Shown here piece after piece: positions 1 to 8,175 of a stretch of 64,000 nucleotides of DNA (positions are counted from its first letter, which is position 1; each line of letters begins with the position of its first letter). The position numbers and the translations under genes were made by a program. The notes beneath the pieces are model-generated. The model did no database searches and was not told the origin of the DNA. It saw only the letters and a program-made list of their open reading frames with translations. The stretch comes from Anaerotruncus sp. MC2020 (GTDB taxonomy: Bacteria; Bacillota; Clostridia; Oscillospirales; Ruminococcaceae). Location of the stretch: contig KL370840.1 of the NCBI GenBank assembly GCA_000701945.1, forward strand, positions 1,020,709 through 1,084,708. The letters are read 5' to 3'.

Positions 1-76
1 ATTTTTGTATCGCCTTGCGGTGATATTTTTTGATTTGTCCACGCAGTGGACACCTTAACTATTCACTATTCATTGA

Positions 77-101
77 GAGGGCGTGACAAAGTCACGCCCT
101 C
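77..101. terminator. 11-bp perfect hairpin downstream of zinc-ribbon gene
   Basis: Arms 77-87 (GAGGGCGTGAC) and 91-101 pair perfectly around an AAA loop, 6 bases past the stop of the minus-strand zinc-ribbon gene. There is no run of T on either side, so it may be an atypical terminator or a mobile palindrome. Confidence 0.4.
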
Positions 102-106
102 GCTTC

Positions 107-325
107 TCATTCTCCGTTCTCGCCGAATATCTTGTCGGGCGAGGTAAGGGTCAGGTTCTGGATATGACCGCACTTCGGGCACGCCTCGCAGTGGATAGTG
201 CTGCGCTGAGGGTCGGTCTTGTACTCCTGACCAAAGGGATAGAACAGAACATCGTGCGGAGTAGCTGTGAACAGCTTGCCGCTGATGAGCTTAGTTCCGC
301 ATAATTCACAAATCTTCTTATTCAT
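107..325 (-). CDS. small zinc-ribbon protein
   Basis: A 72-residue protein with two Cys pairs: CELC near the N-terminus and CEACPKCG near the middle, the spacing of a four-Cys zinc ribbon. Small proteins of this sort bind zinc and often contact nucleic acid, but nothing here names a specific role. Start chosen at the ATG at 325 because AAGGAGC lies just upstream (331-337); an in-frame extension to 379 would run into the hydrogenase terminator hairpin. It follows the hyd operon on the same strand but is separated from it by that terminator. Confidence 0.7.
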   Translation of the reverse strand: MNKKICELCGTKLISGKLFTATPHDVLFYPFGQEYKTDPQRSTIHCEACPKCGHIQNLTLTSPDKIFGENGE

Positions 326-346
326 ATGTAGCTCCTTAAAGTTTAC

Positions 347-376
347 GAAAATCCCTCCGACACACAGTCGGAGGGA
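347..376 (-). terminator. terminator of the hyd operon
   Basis: Perfect 9-bp stem CCCTCCGAC / GTCGGAGGG (353-361, 367-375) with a 5-nt loop, followed on the minus strand by ATTTTC. Sits about 30 bases after the hydA stop. Confidence 0.7.
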
Positions 377-403
377 CACGTTTTTACTTGTAAGACGCGG
401 TCA

Positions 404-2152
404 TCAGACCTCGTTTACCTTTCTCTTTACGTAAGAGGTGTGGAGAACCTCGTGAGCCTTGTGGCTGCCGGGCTTCTCAAAGAACTCCTCGTAAACCTTC
501 TTGATAGCGGGATTCTCGTGTGACTGACGGAGAGGCATCTCCTTGTCGAGGTTGTAGAGGACCTTAGCTCTCTCAGCTCTGATGTCAACGAAGTTTCTGA
601 TACCCATGGGTACCTGAGGCTGACCGCCGCCGTTTACACAGCCGCCGGGGCAAGCCATTATCTCGATGAACTGAGCCTTGCAGCTGCCGTCTCTGATGCT
701 GTCGAGAACCTTGCGTGCGTTGGAGAGACCGCTTGCAACTATAACGTTAACATCGAGGTCTGCAACCTTGTAGGTAGCCTCCTTGATGCCCTCGGTTCCG
801 CGAACCTCGGGGATATCAATGAGAGTATCGCCAGTGAGAGTATTGTAAGCTGTTCTGAGAGCAGCCTCCATAACACCGCCTGTAGCGCCGAAGATAACGC
901 CTGCACCTGTCGAGATACCGAGCGGGTCGTCGAACTTCTCATCGGGGAGACCGAGGAAGTTGATGCCTGCGCGCTCAATCATTCTGCCGAGCTCACGAGT
1001 TGTGAGAGCGAAGTCAACGTCGGGAACGCCAGCCGCATTCTGGTCGGGTCTGCCGATCTCGAACTTCTTAGCTGTACAAGGCATGATAGAAACCATTACG
1101 ATGTTCTTGGGGTCGATGCCCATCTTCTGAGCCCAGTATGTCTTAGCTGTAGCGCCGAACATCTGCTGGGGCGACTTGCAGGTCGAGAGGTGGTCGAGAA
1201 GGTCGGGATAGTAGTGCTCGCAGAACTTGACCCATCCGGGTGAGCACGAAGTTATCATAGGAAGTGTGCCGCCTGTAGTAACGCGCTCGATGAACTCGTT
1301 AGCCTCCTCCATGATAGTGAGGTCAGCAGCGAAGTCGGTATCGAATACCTTATCGAAGCCGAGTCTGCGGAGAGCAGCAGCCATCTTGCCCTCTACGTTC
1401 GTGCCTATCGGGAGACCGAATGCCTCGCCGAGACCTGCACGTACTGCGGGAGCAGTCTGAACGATAACTGTCTTCTCGGGGTCTGCAATAGCAGCCATTA
1501 CCTGCTTTGTGAAGTCCTTCTCTGCGATAGCTCCGACGGGGCAGACAGCGATACACTGACCGCAGGATACGCAGCTTGTCTCGCCGAGACCCATATCGAA
1601 TGCAGAGCCGATGTATGTCTTGAATCCGCGCTCGTTAGCACCGATAACGCCGATACCCTGTGTCTTTGAGCAGACAGCCACGCAGCGGCGGCAGAGTATG
1701 CACTTGTTGTTATCGCGGTACATATGTGCAGCGGAATCGTCTATCTCGTAGTGCTCGTTGACGCCGTCGTACTTGGTAGCGTCGTCGATGCCGTAGTCCT
1801 TGCAGAGCTTCTGGAGCTCGCAGTTGCCGCTTCTTACGCAGGAGAGGCACTTTCTGTCGTGAGTCGAGAGAATGAGCTCGAGAGTCTTCTTGCGGGACTC
1901 GATCACCTTAGGAGAATTGGTAACTATCTCCATATTGGGCGAGCAGGGATAAACGCAGCCTGCAACGAGGCGGAAGCCTCTGCCCTCGTTTACCTCAGTA
2001 ACGCAGATACGGCAGGCGCCAATCTCGTTTATCTCCTTCATGTAGCAAAGTGTGGGGATCTCAAAGCCTGCGATGTGGGCAGCCTCAAGAACAGTAGTAC
2101 CCTTGGGGACGGAGATCTCAACACCATTAACTTTAACTGTGATATTTTCCAT
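404..2152 (-). CDS. hydA: [FeFe]-hydrogenase catalytic subunit HydA (NADH-linked, trimeric type)
   Basis: Catalytic subunit of a soluble hydrogenase that makes or oxidises H2, 582 residues. Domains in order: N-terminal plant-type [2Fe-2S] domain (Cys 36, 47, 50 and later Cys), a His-Cys3 [4Fe-4S] segment around 98-117, two [4Fe-4S] ferredoxin motifs (151-161, 194-204), then the H-cluster domain with its three signatures TSCSPGWVK (C303), MPCTAKK (C358) and MACPGGCVNGGG (C501, C505), and the small C-terminal hydrogenase lobe. All H-cluster cysteines are present. It is last of three genes encoding the NuoE/NuoF/HydA type complex; trimeric enzymes of this layout in anaerobes use NADH and often reduced ferredoxin together (bifurcating/confurcating), which is known for the family and inferred here. 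GGAGG precedes the ATG. Confidence 0.95.
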   Translation of the reverse strand: MENITVKVNGVEISVPKGTTVLEAAHIAGFEIPTLCYMKEINEIGACRICVTEVNEGRGFRLVAGCVYPCSPNMEIVTNSPKVIESRKKTLELILSTHDRKCLSCVRSGNCELQKLCKDYGIDDATKYDGVNEHYEIDDSAAHMYRDNNKCILCRRCVAVCSKTQGIGVIGANERGFKTYIGSAFDMGLGETSCVSCGQCIAVCPVGAIAEKDFTKQVMAAIADPEKTVIVQTAPAVRAGLGEAFGLPIGTNVEGKMAAALRRLGFDKVFDTDFAADLTIMEEANEFIERVTTGGTLPMITSCSPGWVKFCEHYYPDLLDHLSTCKSPQQMFGATAKTYWAQKMGIDPKNIVMVSIMPCTAKKFEIGRPDQNAAGVPDVDFALTTRELGRMIERAGINFLGLPDEKFDDPLGISTGAGVIFGATGGVMEAALRTAYNTLTGDTLIDIPEVRGTEGIKEATYKVADLDVNVIVASGLSNARKVLDSIRDGSCKAQFIEIMACPGGCVNGGGQPQVPMGIRNFVDIRAERAKVLYNLDKEMPLRQSHENPAIKKVYEEFFEKPGSHKAHEVLHTSYVKRKVNEV

Positions 2153-2167
2153 TGATAATTCCTCCGC

Positions 2168-4066
2168 TTACTTCTTGATGATTGCCTTGAACTTACAGGT
2201 TGCGATACAAGCGCCGCACTTAACGCACTTGCTCTTGTCTATCTCCATAGCTGCGAGCTTCTTGCCGGGAGCGATGTAATCGGTCCTTGTGATAGCGGAA
2301 GCAGGACACTGCTTAGCACACATACCGCAGCCGATACACTTGTCCTTCTCTATCTCGAAGCTGAGGAGGTCCTTACATACGCCCGCGGGACACTTCTTGT
2401 CCACAACGTGAGCGATGTACTCATCCCTGAAGCACTTGAGGGTCGAAAGAACGGGGTTGGGAGCTGTCTGACCGAGACCGCAGAGAGAGTTGCTCTTTAC
2501 GTGGAGAGCGAGCTCCTCGAGGGTATCGAGGTCCTCGAGAGTACCCTTGCCCTTTGTGATCTTGTCGAGTATCTCCCACATTCTCTTTGTGCCGATACGG
2601 CAGGGAGTACACTTACCGCAGGACTCGTCAACAGTGAACTCGAGGAAGAACTTGGCGATATCGACCATACAGTTGTCCTCGTCCATAACGATGAGTCCGC
2701 CCGAGCCCATCATCGAGCCGATGCTGATGAGGTTATCGTAGTCAATCGGGATATCGAAGTGCTCTGCGGGGATACATCCGCCGGAAGGTCCGCCTGTCTG
2801 AGCAGCCTTGAACTTCTTGCCGTTCGGGATACCGCCGCCTATCTCCTCGATTACCTCGCGGAGCGTAGTACCCATAGGGATCTCAACGAGACCTGTGTTC
2901 TTTATCTTACCGCCGAGAGCGAATACCTTGGTACCCTTTGACTTCTCGGTACCCATAGACGCGAACCACTGTGGGCCGTTGAGGATGATCTGCGGGATAT
3001 TAGCGTATGTCTCAACGTTGTTGAGGATAGTGGGCTTCTGGAAGAGACCTTTTTCAGCAGGGAAAGGAGGTCTGGGTCTGGGCTCGCCGCGGTTGCCCTC
3101 GATAGAGGTCATGAGCGCGGTCTCCTCGCCGCATACGAACGCGCCTGCGCCGAGACGGAGGTCGATGTCGAACTTGAAGCCTGTGCCGAAGATGTCCTCG
3201 CCGAGCATACCTGCCTCGCGAGCCTGCTTGATAGCGATGTTGAGACGCTCAACAGCGATGGGGTACTCAGCACGAACGTAGATGTAGCCCTGTGTAGCAC
3301 CGATAGCGTAGCCTGCGATAGTCATAGCCTCGAGTACAACGTGGGGGTCGCCCTCGAGAACGGAACGGTCCATGAATGCACCCGGGTCGCCCTCGTCAGC
3401 GTTACAGCAGACATACTTCTGGTCAGCGTTTGGAACGATATTTCTTGCGAGCTTCCACTTCATGCCTGTGGGGAAGCCGCCGCCGCCTCTTCCGCGGAGA
3501 CCCGAATCAAGGATAGTCTGGATAACGTCCTCGGGAGTCATCTCTGTGAGGACCTTGCCGAGAGCCTTGTAGCCGTCACGACCTATGTACTCGTTGATGT
3601 TCTCGGGATTGATAACGCCGCAGTTTCTGAGAGCAACACGGTGCTGCTTCTTGTAGAAAGCGGTATCGTCGAGGGACTTGATGTTGTCGCCGTCAACAGT
3701 CTCCTCATAGAGGAACTCCTTTACGGGGTTGCCGTCAACGAGGTGCTCCTTGACGATGCGGGGGATCTCGTCTACCTTAACGCGCGAGTAGAACGAACCC
3801 TCGGGGTATACGATCATGATAGGACCTCTTTCGCAGAGACCGAAGCAGCCTGTCTTTACTATCTGCACCTTCTCTGTGAGTCCGTTGGAAGCGAGCTCCT
3901 TCTCGAGGCACTCGATTATCTTGGGAGAGCCCGAAGAAGTACAGCCTGTACCGCCGCAGACAAGTACGTGTCTTTCATATTTTGAAGAAGCGTTGCCATG
4001 AGTTCTAAGAGCGACCTCGCCCTTCATTGATTCTCTGACAGCCTTGAGTTCTTCAAGAGTCTTCAT
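2168..4066 (-). CDS. hydB: NADH-oxidising, FMN-binding hydrogenase subunit (NuoF-like, HydB)
   Basis: Flavin subunit of the hydrogenase, 632 residues, which takes electrons from or to NAD(H). Order: N-terminal thioredoxin-like [2Fe-2S] domain (about 30-115, Cys in VCGGTGCTS and KTGCFGLCERG), NuoF core with the glycine-rich nucleotide loop GLRGRGGGGFPTG and NADEGDPGAF, an SLBB-like segment, the [4Fe-4S] motif ESCGKCTPCRIG, and two C-terminal ferredoxin motifs (CIGCGMCAKQC and CVKCGACIATC). The fused extra N- and C-terminal cluster domains match HydB rather than complex I NuoF. It lies 15 bases from hydA and 25 from hydC in one operon. Confidence 0.95.
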   Translation of the reverse strand: MKTLEELKAVRESMKGEVALRTHGNASSKYERHVLVCGGTGCTSSGSPKIIECLEKELASNGLTEKVQIVKTGCFGLCERGPIMIVYPEGSFYSRVKVDEIPRIVKEHLVDGNPVKEFLYEETVDGDNIKSLDDTAFYKKQHRVALRNCGVINPENINEYIGRDGYKALGKVLTEMTPEDVIQTILDSGLRGRGGGGFPTGMKWKLARNIVPNADQKYVCCNADEGDPGAFMDRSVLEGDPHVVLEAMTIAGYAIGATQGYIYVRAEYPIAVERLNIAIKQAREAGMLGEDIFGTGFKFDIDLRLGAGAFVCGEETALMTSIEGNRGEPRPRPPFPAEKGLFQKPTILNNVETYANIPQIILNGPQWFASMGTEKSKGTKVFALGGKIKNTGLVEIPMGTTLREVIEEIGGGIPNGKKFKAAQTGGPSGGCIPAEHFDIPIDYDNLISIGSMMGSGGLIVMDEDNCMVDIAKFFLEFTVDESCGKCTPCRIGTKRMWEILDKITKGKGTLEDLDTLEELALHVKSNSLCGLGQTAPNPVLSTLKCFRDEYIAHVVDKKCPAGVCKDLLSFEIEKDKCIGCGMCAKQCPASAITRTDYIAPGKKLAAMEIDKSKCVKCGACIATCKFKAIIKK

Positions 4067-4091
4067 ATGTTTTCCTCCTATATATTAATGT

Positions 4092-4589
4092 TTATGCTGT
4101 GTACTTAGCGAGTATCTTATCAACGTCATCAACAGTGAGACGTCCGTAAACGTCCTCGTTGACCGTGAGAACGGGAGCAAGTCCGCAAGCGCCTATGCAG
4201 CGGCAGGCGTCGAGGGAGAACTTGCCGTCGGGGGTACATTCGCCGCCCGCGATTCCGAGCTTCTCCTGGAGCTTGTTGTATATATCTCCCGAGCCCTTAA
4301 CGTAGCAGGCAGTACCGAGACATACCGAGATCGTGTACTCGCCCTTGGGATAGAGTGAGAACTGAGCATAGAAGGTAACAACGCCGTAGATCTTCTCGAG
4401 GGGGATACCTGTCTTATCGGAAATAATAGTCTGGACCTCAATGGGAAGATAGCCGTATATCTCCTGAGCCTTCTGAAGGATAGGCATCAGAGCGCCCTGA
4501 GTGTCCTTTTTCTCTTCAATGACAGCGAGAAGCTGTGCCTCCTGTTCGGGAGTGCCCTTGAAGGGAACAGTGGATTTAGCTGAATTCAT
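4092..4589 (-). CDS. hydC: thioredoxin-like [2Fe-2S] hydrogenase subunit (NuoE-like, HydC)
   Basis: Small electron-transfer subunit of the NADH-linked hydrogenase, 165 residues, a usual length for NuoE/HydC. The helical N-terminal half is followed by a thioredoxin-like domain with the four cluster cysteines in the motifs CLGTACYVKG and CRCIGACGLAPV. First gene of hydC-hydB-hydA. CCTCC complement (AAGGAGG) lies 10 bases before the ATG. The upstream region carries an extended -10 promoter and a candidate Rex operator, which fits control by the NADH/NAD+ ratio. Confidence 0.93.
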   Translation of the reverse strand: MNSAKSTVPFKGTPEQEAQLLAVIEEKKDTQGALMPILQKAQEIYGYLPIEVQTIISDKTGIPLEKIYGVVTFYAQFSLYPKGEYTISVCLGTACYVKGSGDIYNKLQEKLGIAGGECTPDGKFSLDACRCIGACGLAPVLTVNEDVYGRLTVDDVDKILAKYTA

Positions 4590-4614
4590 TTTAGATGAAC
4601 CTCCTTAATAAATT

Positions 4615-4632
4615 CTGTGAAATAAATAACAA
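4615..4632. promoter_or_regulatory. candidate Rex (redox-sensing) operator
   Basis: The 18-mer CTGTGAAATAAATAACAA is an imperfect inverted repeat. It matches the Rex consensus of Firmicutes, TTGTTAA-N4-TTAACAA, at 11 of 14 half-site bases. It lies 25 bases upstream of the hydC start and downstream of the extended -10 box at 4681-4676, where a bound repressor would block transcription. Rex control of hydrogenase genes is known in Clostridia; binding here is inferred. Confidence 0.5.
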
Positions 4633-4675
4633 ACCGTGCTGCGACGGAAATATTATGCCTCACATATCATAATGT

Positions 4676-4704
4676 ATTATAACATATAATAAGAAAAAAT
4701 TCTA
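4676..4704 (-). promoter_or_regulatory. extended -10 promoter for hydCBA
   Basis: Reading the minus strand, TGTTATAAT gives a perfect -10 with the TGn extension (TATAAT at 4681-4676). The -35 at 17 bp spacing, TAGAAT, is weak (3 of 6), as is common for extended -10 promoters. Confidence 0.6.
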
Positions 4705-4934
4705 TCGCCAAATTAGCCTAATTAGCCTGAAATTACTTGTGCGTTTTTAACAAATATGCACTGTATCAACCTGTTAGTATTGCATAACATTTACAAGTGT
4801 CAAGGTTTTATATTTACCAATATTTCGTTAAATTCAGTCCTTTAAAGCGAATGTGTAAATTTTGGGCAAAAACGGGAAAATTTTTATCTGATTTAACAGT
4901 AAGACGAGCTGACAGCTCATATCATCGCAATCAC

Positions 4935-4963
4935 TTGACACTTTAAATATAAAATGCTATAAT
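4935..4963 (+). promoter_or_regulatory. consensus sigma-A promoter
   Basis: TTGACA (4935-4940), exactly 17 bases, TATAAT (4958-4963): both hexamers are perfect. It points at the membrane-protein gene starting at 5002. Confidence 0.85.
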
Positions 4964-5001
4964 CAAACCAATGAAAATTCATATGTTTAGGAGGGCTCGA
5001 A

Positions 5002-5682
5002 ATGCCTTACTTCACTGACAAAGAGACGCTCGCTGAGTACACACGCAACAAAATGCTTTTAAAACGCGTCAAAAGAATAAACTCCGCCGCTTTTTTCACA
5101 TATCTGATAGCAGGTCTCCTCATCATCCCCTACGCCTTCACAAGCATGGTCGGAACGAGCTGGGACTGGCTGATGAACTACCTCGGCGAGACGCTGTTCG
5201 CGCACGTATCGTTCATACTGATACTCGACACCATCATCATCGCTCCCCTGTCGTTCTATCTGACATACCGTGTCAGTCTGCTCCACCACTCGCTGTCGGG
5301 ACTGATAGTCATAGGTATGCAGGTCGCGAACTATATGTTTATCATTTTCCTCAACAACAAGGAATTCTTCGGACGAATACACATGGCGTTCTACGCGATG
5401 TCGGCGTATTCGGTGCTGTGCATACTCATGGGCGCGGCAAATATGTGGGCGGTCATCAAGTACCACCACCTCGAGGATCAGGAGGGCTTCCCGCAGTTCG
5501 ACGCCAACTTCGAGGAATACAAGGCAAAGAAGCAGGAGCGCGAGATAATGGACCCATACAAGCGCCAGATGCAGGAGATACAGCGCCGTTCGAGCGGCGA
5601 GATGACAGAGCTCGGCACTACGCAGGACGAGCTTGAGAAGTACGAAAAGATCCATGTACAAAGTGATATGGACAGTATATGA
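5002..5682 (+). CDS. conserved-looking integral membrane protein, function unknown
   Basis: A 226-residue protein I do not recognise. A basic N-terminus (about 1-26) precedes four hydrophobic segments near residues 28-50, 64-86, 92-116 and 128-150. A charged, Gln/Glu/Lys-rich C-terminal tail of about 70 residues follows (HHLEDQEG onward) and is probably cytoplasmic and partly helical. AGGAGGG lies 6 bases before the ATG. Single-gene unit: its own consensus promoter upstream and a clear terminator 6 bases past the stop. The strong promoter suggests steady, high transcription. No catalytic motif was seen. Confidence 0.75.
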   Translation: MPYFTDKETLAEYTRNKMLLKRVKRINSAAFFTYLIAGLLIIPYAFTSMVGTSWDWLMNYLGETLFAHVSFILILDTIIIAPLSFYLTYRVSLLHHSLSGLIVIGMQVANYMFIIFLNNKEFFGRIHMAFYAMSAYSVLCILMGAANMWAVIKYHHLEDQEGFPQFDANFEEYKAKKQEREIMDPYKRQMQEIQRRSSGEMTELGTTQDELEKYEKIHVQSDMDSI

Positions 5683-5688
5683 ATACAG

Positions 5689-5726
5689 ACGCGGTACAGG
5701 CAGAAGCTTGTACCGCGTTTTATTTT
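5689..5726 (+). terminator. intrinsic terminator
   Basis: Ten-base perfect stem ACGCGGTACA / TGTACCGCGT (5689-5698, 5709-5718) followed by TTTATTTT. Confidence 0.85.
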
Positions 5727-5769
5727 ACAAATTAATATAAAGTTCAAAAATAATGTTCCACTAATTTCA

Positions 5770-5798
5770 TTGACAAAAGTATACAGCTATTGTATATT
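5770..5798 (+). promoter_or_regulatory. sigma-A promoter for the DUF4250-dockerin pair
   Basis: TTGACA (5770-5775), 17 bases, TATATT (5793-5798). A leader of about 80 bases with a GTC-rich hairpin separates it from the first start codon. Confidence 0.7.
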
Positions 5799-5887
5799 TA
5801 TCTTGTAAGAATATGCGATCCTTGCTGCCTCCTGTCTGTTTTGCACTGCGGACGGGAGACGCTGTATCGAAAAAGGGAGGGTAAGAT

Positions 5888-6064
5888 ATGAACGTTCCGA
5901 ATGATCCCGTGATCCTTCTGAGCTACATCAACACAAAGCTGAGAGACGAATACCCGAGCTTTGACGAGCTCTGCAAGAGCCTTGACCTATCAGCAGACGA
6001 TATCGCAGCCAAGCTGGCAGGGATAGGATATTCCTACAATAAAGAAAGAAACTGTTTCGCCTGA
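5888..6064 (+). CDS. DUF4250 family small protein
   Basis: A 58-residue protein with the pattern of the DUF4250 family: MNVPNDPVILLSYINTKLRD at the start, then a Tyr-Pro-Ser-Phe-Asp-Glu-Leu-Cys stretch and a C-terminal GIGYSYNKERNCF. It looks like a small helical protein, perhaps with a helix-turn-helix-like fold, but the family has no known function. AGGGAGGG lies 6-13 bases before the ATG. A short GACGC-TTT-GCGTC hairpin lies between it and the next gene 26 bases on, so the two are probably co-transcribed. Confidence 0.8.
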   Translation: MNVPNDPVILLSYINTKLRDEYPSFDELCKSLDLSADDIAAKLAGIGYSYNKERNCFA

Positions 6065-6090
6065 CGCTTTGCGTCGGACAGGAGGAAAAA

Positions 6091-7848
6091 ATGAAAAAAT
6101 CACATCGCAGACCAATTGCCGTTCTGCTGGCGGCAGCTGTCTCTCTGAGCGCATTCGGAGGCTTATCCCCTGCCTCTGCTGCCGACTCTGAAGGTAAAAA
6201 GGAAGTCAAGCTCATCTACAAGATAGACGAGGACGCGACCGCGGGCAAGACCACCGACCTCTCGCTGTTCGAGCCGTCGACCACCTCCGACGGTCACACC
6301 AATATCCCCGCGGGCAATTTCACAAAAAAAGGCTACATATTCTCAGGCTGGACGTATGACGACGTTGTCGGCTATTCGTCGGGACAGTTCGTCAGCCTCC
6401 CCGAGGACAAGGACGAGGTCGAGTTCCACATCTGCTGGATAGACCCGTCAGCGGAAAAGCACACCGTAAAATACGTGCTTGAGCGCGACGGCATCACCTT
6501 CGAGAACCCCGAGTGGCTCGAGGAGGAGTCCTACTATCCGAACGAGGTCTTCAATCCCAACGACACAACGGTATTTGTTGAAAAGGAGACCGAGCAAGGC
6601 ACGCTCAAATACATCAGCAAATGGCTCACAGACGGAGAAAGGGTATACAGCTTCGGCACTCAGCTCGTAATGCCCGACCACGACATCACCCTCTATCCGA
6701 TACTCTACAAGAAGATACAGCTCAAATACTTTGCAGGCGACGTTGACCGCCTCAACGGCAACAGCGAGTTCTCATTCGAGAAAATGGAGGGCTCATCGGA
6801 CGAGCTCGCGGGCAGAGACCGCTTCTCGCGCAGCGGCTTCGACCTCGTCGGCTGGAAGTCCAGCATCGACGGAACAGTCTACAAGCCCACCGAGACTATC
6901 GTTATGCCCGGCGATGACGTTGTATTCACAGCCGTATGGCAGCCTATCGAGTACAAGATAGTGTTCAACCCCGGCAACGGCGGCTCAAGCATCAAGATAC
7001 CTGCAAAGACCGATGATACTATTACCCTCCCCGACCCCGGCATCACAGTCGAAGGCAAGCACTTCGCAGGCTGGAAAATCAACGGCGGCACTGAGGTGCT
7101 CCCCGCAGGCGAGGAGTACAAGGTGCTCGGCGCTATATCGGGCATGGGCATCAGCTTCAAGGGCGTATGGGAGGACGGCGACGCTCCCGCGACGACTACA
7201 GCTCCCGTCTCCACGACCTCTACAGCAACTACAACTTCAACGACTGCGACCACCACAGTGACTACTGCTGCCACAACAACAGAGCCTATCGCAACAGGAA
7301 CGAGCATTGCTGAGGATTGCTTCTGGGGCACATGGGCGCTCTCAAAGATACTCAACGAGGACGGCAGCGAGGCTGACTCCTCCGACTTTACAAAGGATAT
7401 CTTCGTTTTCGACTCGAATCATACATTTACAGGCACCAACAGCTGCATATACAAGGGCGAAACATACAATTCCACGCTCAAATGGAAAGTCCGTGGAGAC
7501 TTTATCTACATTACAGCTGAGGAAGATGTGATAGGTATGCCCAACAAGTCCGAGTTCAGTATGCACTACGACACAAAAGCCAACCACGTCCTGACGCTCA
7601 CAAGCGAAAATGGCAAGAAGTACATCTACGAGGAAGTCATCTTCGGCGACGCCAACAACGATAAGAAGGTTTCGGCAGCGGACTCCGTAGCGATACTCCA
7701 GAGCATAGCCAACCGCGACAAATTCGCGCTCTCGCTCTACGGAAAGGCTGCAGCCGACGTCGACGGCGAGGCAGGAGTTACAGCAAACGACGCACTCGTT
7801 ATACAGAAATACGATGCAAAAGCAGTAACGGAATTACCCGTCAAATAA
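6091..7848 (+). CDS. secreted dockerin protein with InlB-like repeats and a lipocalin-like domain
   Basis: Extracellular, 585 residues. Signal peptide (basic MKKSHRR, hydrophobic core, SPASAADS cleavage region around 31). Then four or so InlB B-type / bacterial repeat units, recognisable by GYIFSGW, GFDLVGWKS, HFAGWKI and similar Gly-Trp cores, to about residue 360. A Thr-rich linker (about 365-400) leads to a domain beginning CFWGTWALSKI that resembles lipocalin-like domains. The C-terminus is dockerin-like: FGDANNDKKVSAADSVAILQ and DVDGEAGVTANDALVIQK. The second calcium loop departs from the canonical DxNxDG. No catalytic domain is seen, so a binding or structural role at a cellulosome is likelier than hydrolysis. 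AGGAGG precedes the ATG. Confidence 0.85.
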   Translation: MKKSHRRPIAVLLAAAVSLSAFGGLSPASAADSEGKKEVKLIYKIDEDATAGKTTDLSLFEPSTTSDGHTNIPAGNFTKKGYIFSGWTYDDVVGYSSGQFVSLPEDKDEVEFHICWIDPSAEKHTVKYVLERDGITFENPEWLEEESYYPNEVFNPNDTTVFVEKETEQGTLKYISKWLTDGERVYSFGTQLVMPDHDITLYPILYKKIQLKYFAGDVDRLNGNSEFSFEKMEGSSDELAGRDRFSRSGFDLVGWKSSIDGTVYKPTETIVMPGDDVVFTAVWQPIEYKIVFNPGNGGSSIKIPAKTDDTITLPDPGITVEGKHFAGWKINGGTEVLPAGEEYKVLGAISGMGISFKGVWEDGDAPATTTAPVSTTSTATTTSTTATTTVTTAATTTEPIATGTSIAEDCFWGTWALSKILNEDGSEADSSDFTKDIFVFDSNHTFTGTNSCIYKGETYNSTLKWKVRGDFIYITAEEDVIGMPNKSEFSMHYDTKANHVLTLTSENGKKYIYEEVIFGDANNDKKVSAADSVAILQSIANRDKFALSLYGKAAADVDGEAGVTANDALVIQKYDAKAVTELPVK

Positions 7849-7874
7849 CAAAGAAAATCCCCGCCTCAAGTGCT

Positions 7875-8143
7875 GTACTTATATAGAAGTAATACGGGTA
7901 TTTACTGGGGAAACCCTTTCTGAAGAAAGGTTCTTCCCCAGACCTCTTTCCAAAGACTTTTAGTCCAAATTTTGCCCCTATGGGGTGCTCTCAGAAAAGA
8001 GAAAGACTCACTCTTTTCGTATCAGGAGAGTACCCCATAGGGGCAAAATTTAAATTGAAAGTTTTAGGGGAGGAGTTTGAGGAGGGACCCTTTTTCAAAA
8101 GGGTCCTCCTCAATAGATATCCATAATACTTCCGTATAGGTAT
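7875..8143. repeat. 269-bp palindromic MITE-like element
   Basis: Fills the 327-bp gap between the dockerin gene and the next gene. End repeats (7875-7901 against 8117-8143) match at about 20 of 27 positions when inverted. Inside, 7967-7992 and 8026-8051 form a 26-bp inverted repeat with one mismatch (TTTTGCCCCTATGGGG core). Smaller hairpins such as GACCCTTTTTCAAAAGGGTC lie between. The whole stretch is one imperfect palindrome with no coding potential, as in a non-autonomous mobile element; no transposase is nearby. It could also serve as a terminator for both converging genes. Confidence 0.65.
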
Positions 8144-8175
8144 AACACTTACGGCAGGGATATTTTTATGCGCTG

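Larger units (their letters stand above)
4590..5001. other. 412-bp divergent intergenic region
   Basis: AT-rich non-coding stretch between hydC (minus) and a membrane-protein gene (plus). It contains the candidate Rex site, an extended -10 promoter for hydC, a second minus-strand TTGACA (4803-4798) with a weak AATACT box, and a consensus plus-strand promoter. Both outward TTGACA boxes are followed by CTT. No open reading frame with a plausible ribosome site was seen. Confidence 0.7.

Noticed and set aside
1724..2155. Long plus-strand frame opposite hydA (143 codons)
   Set aside because: Antisense shadow of a certain gene, caused by codon bias; no ribosome site and no family resemblance.
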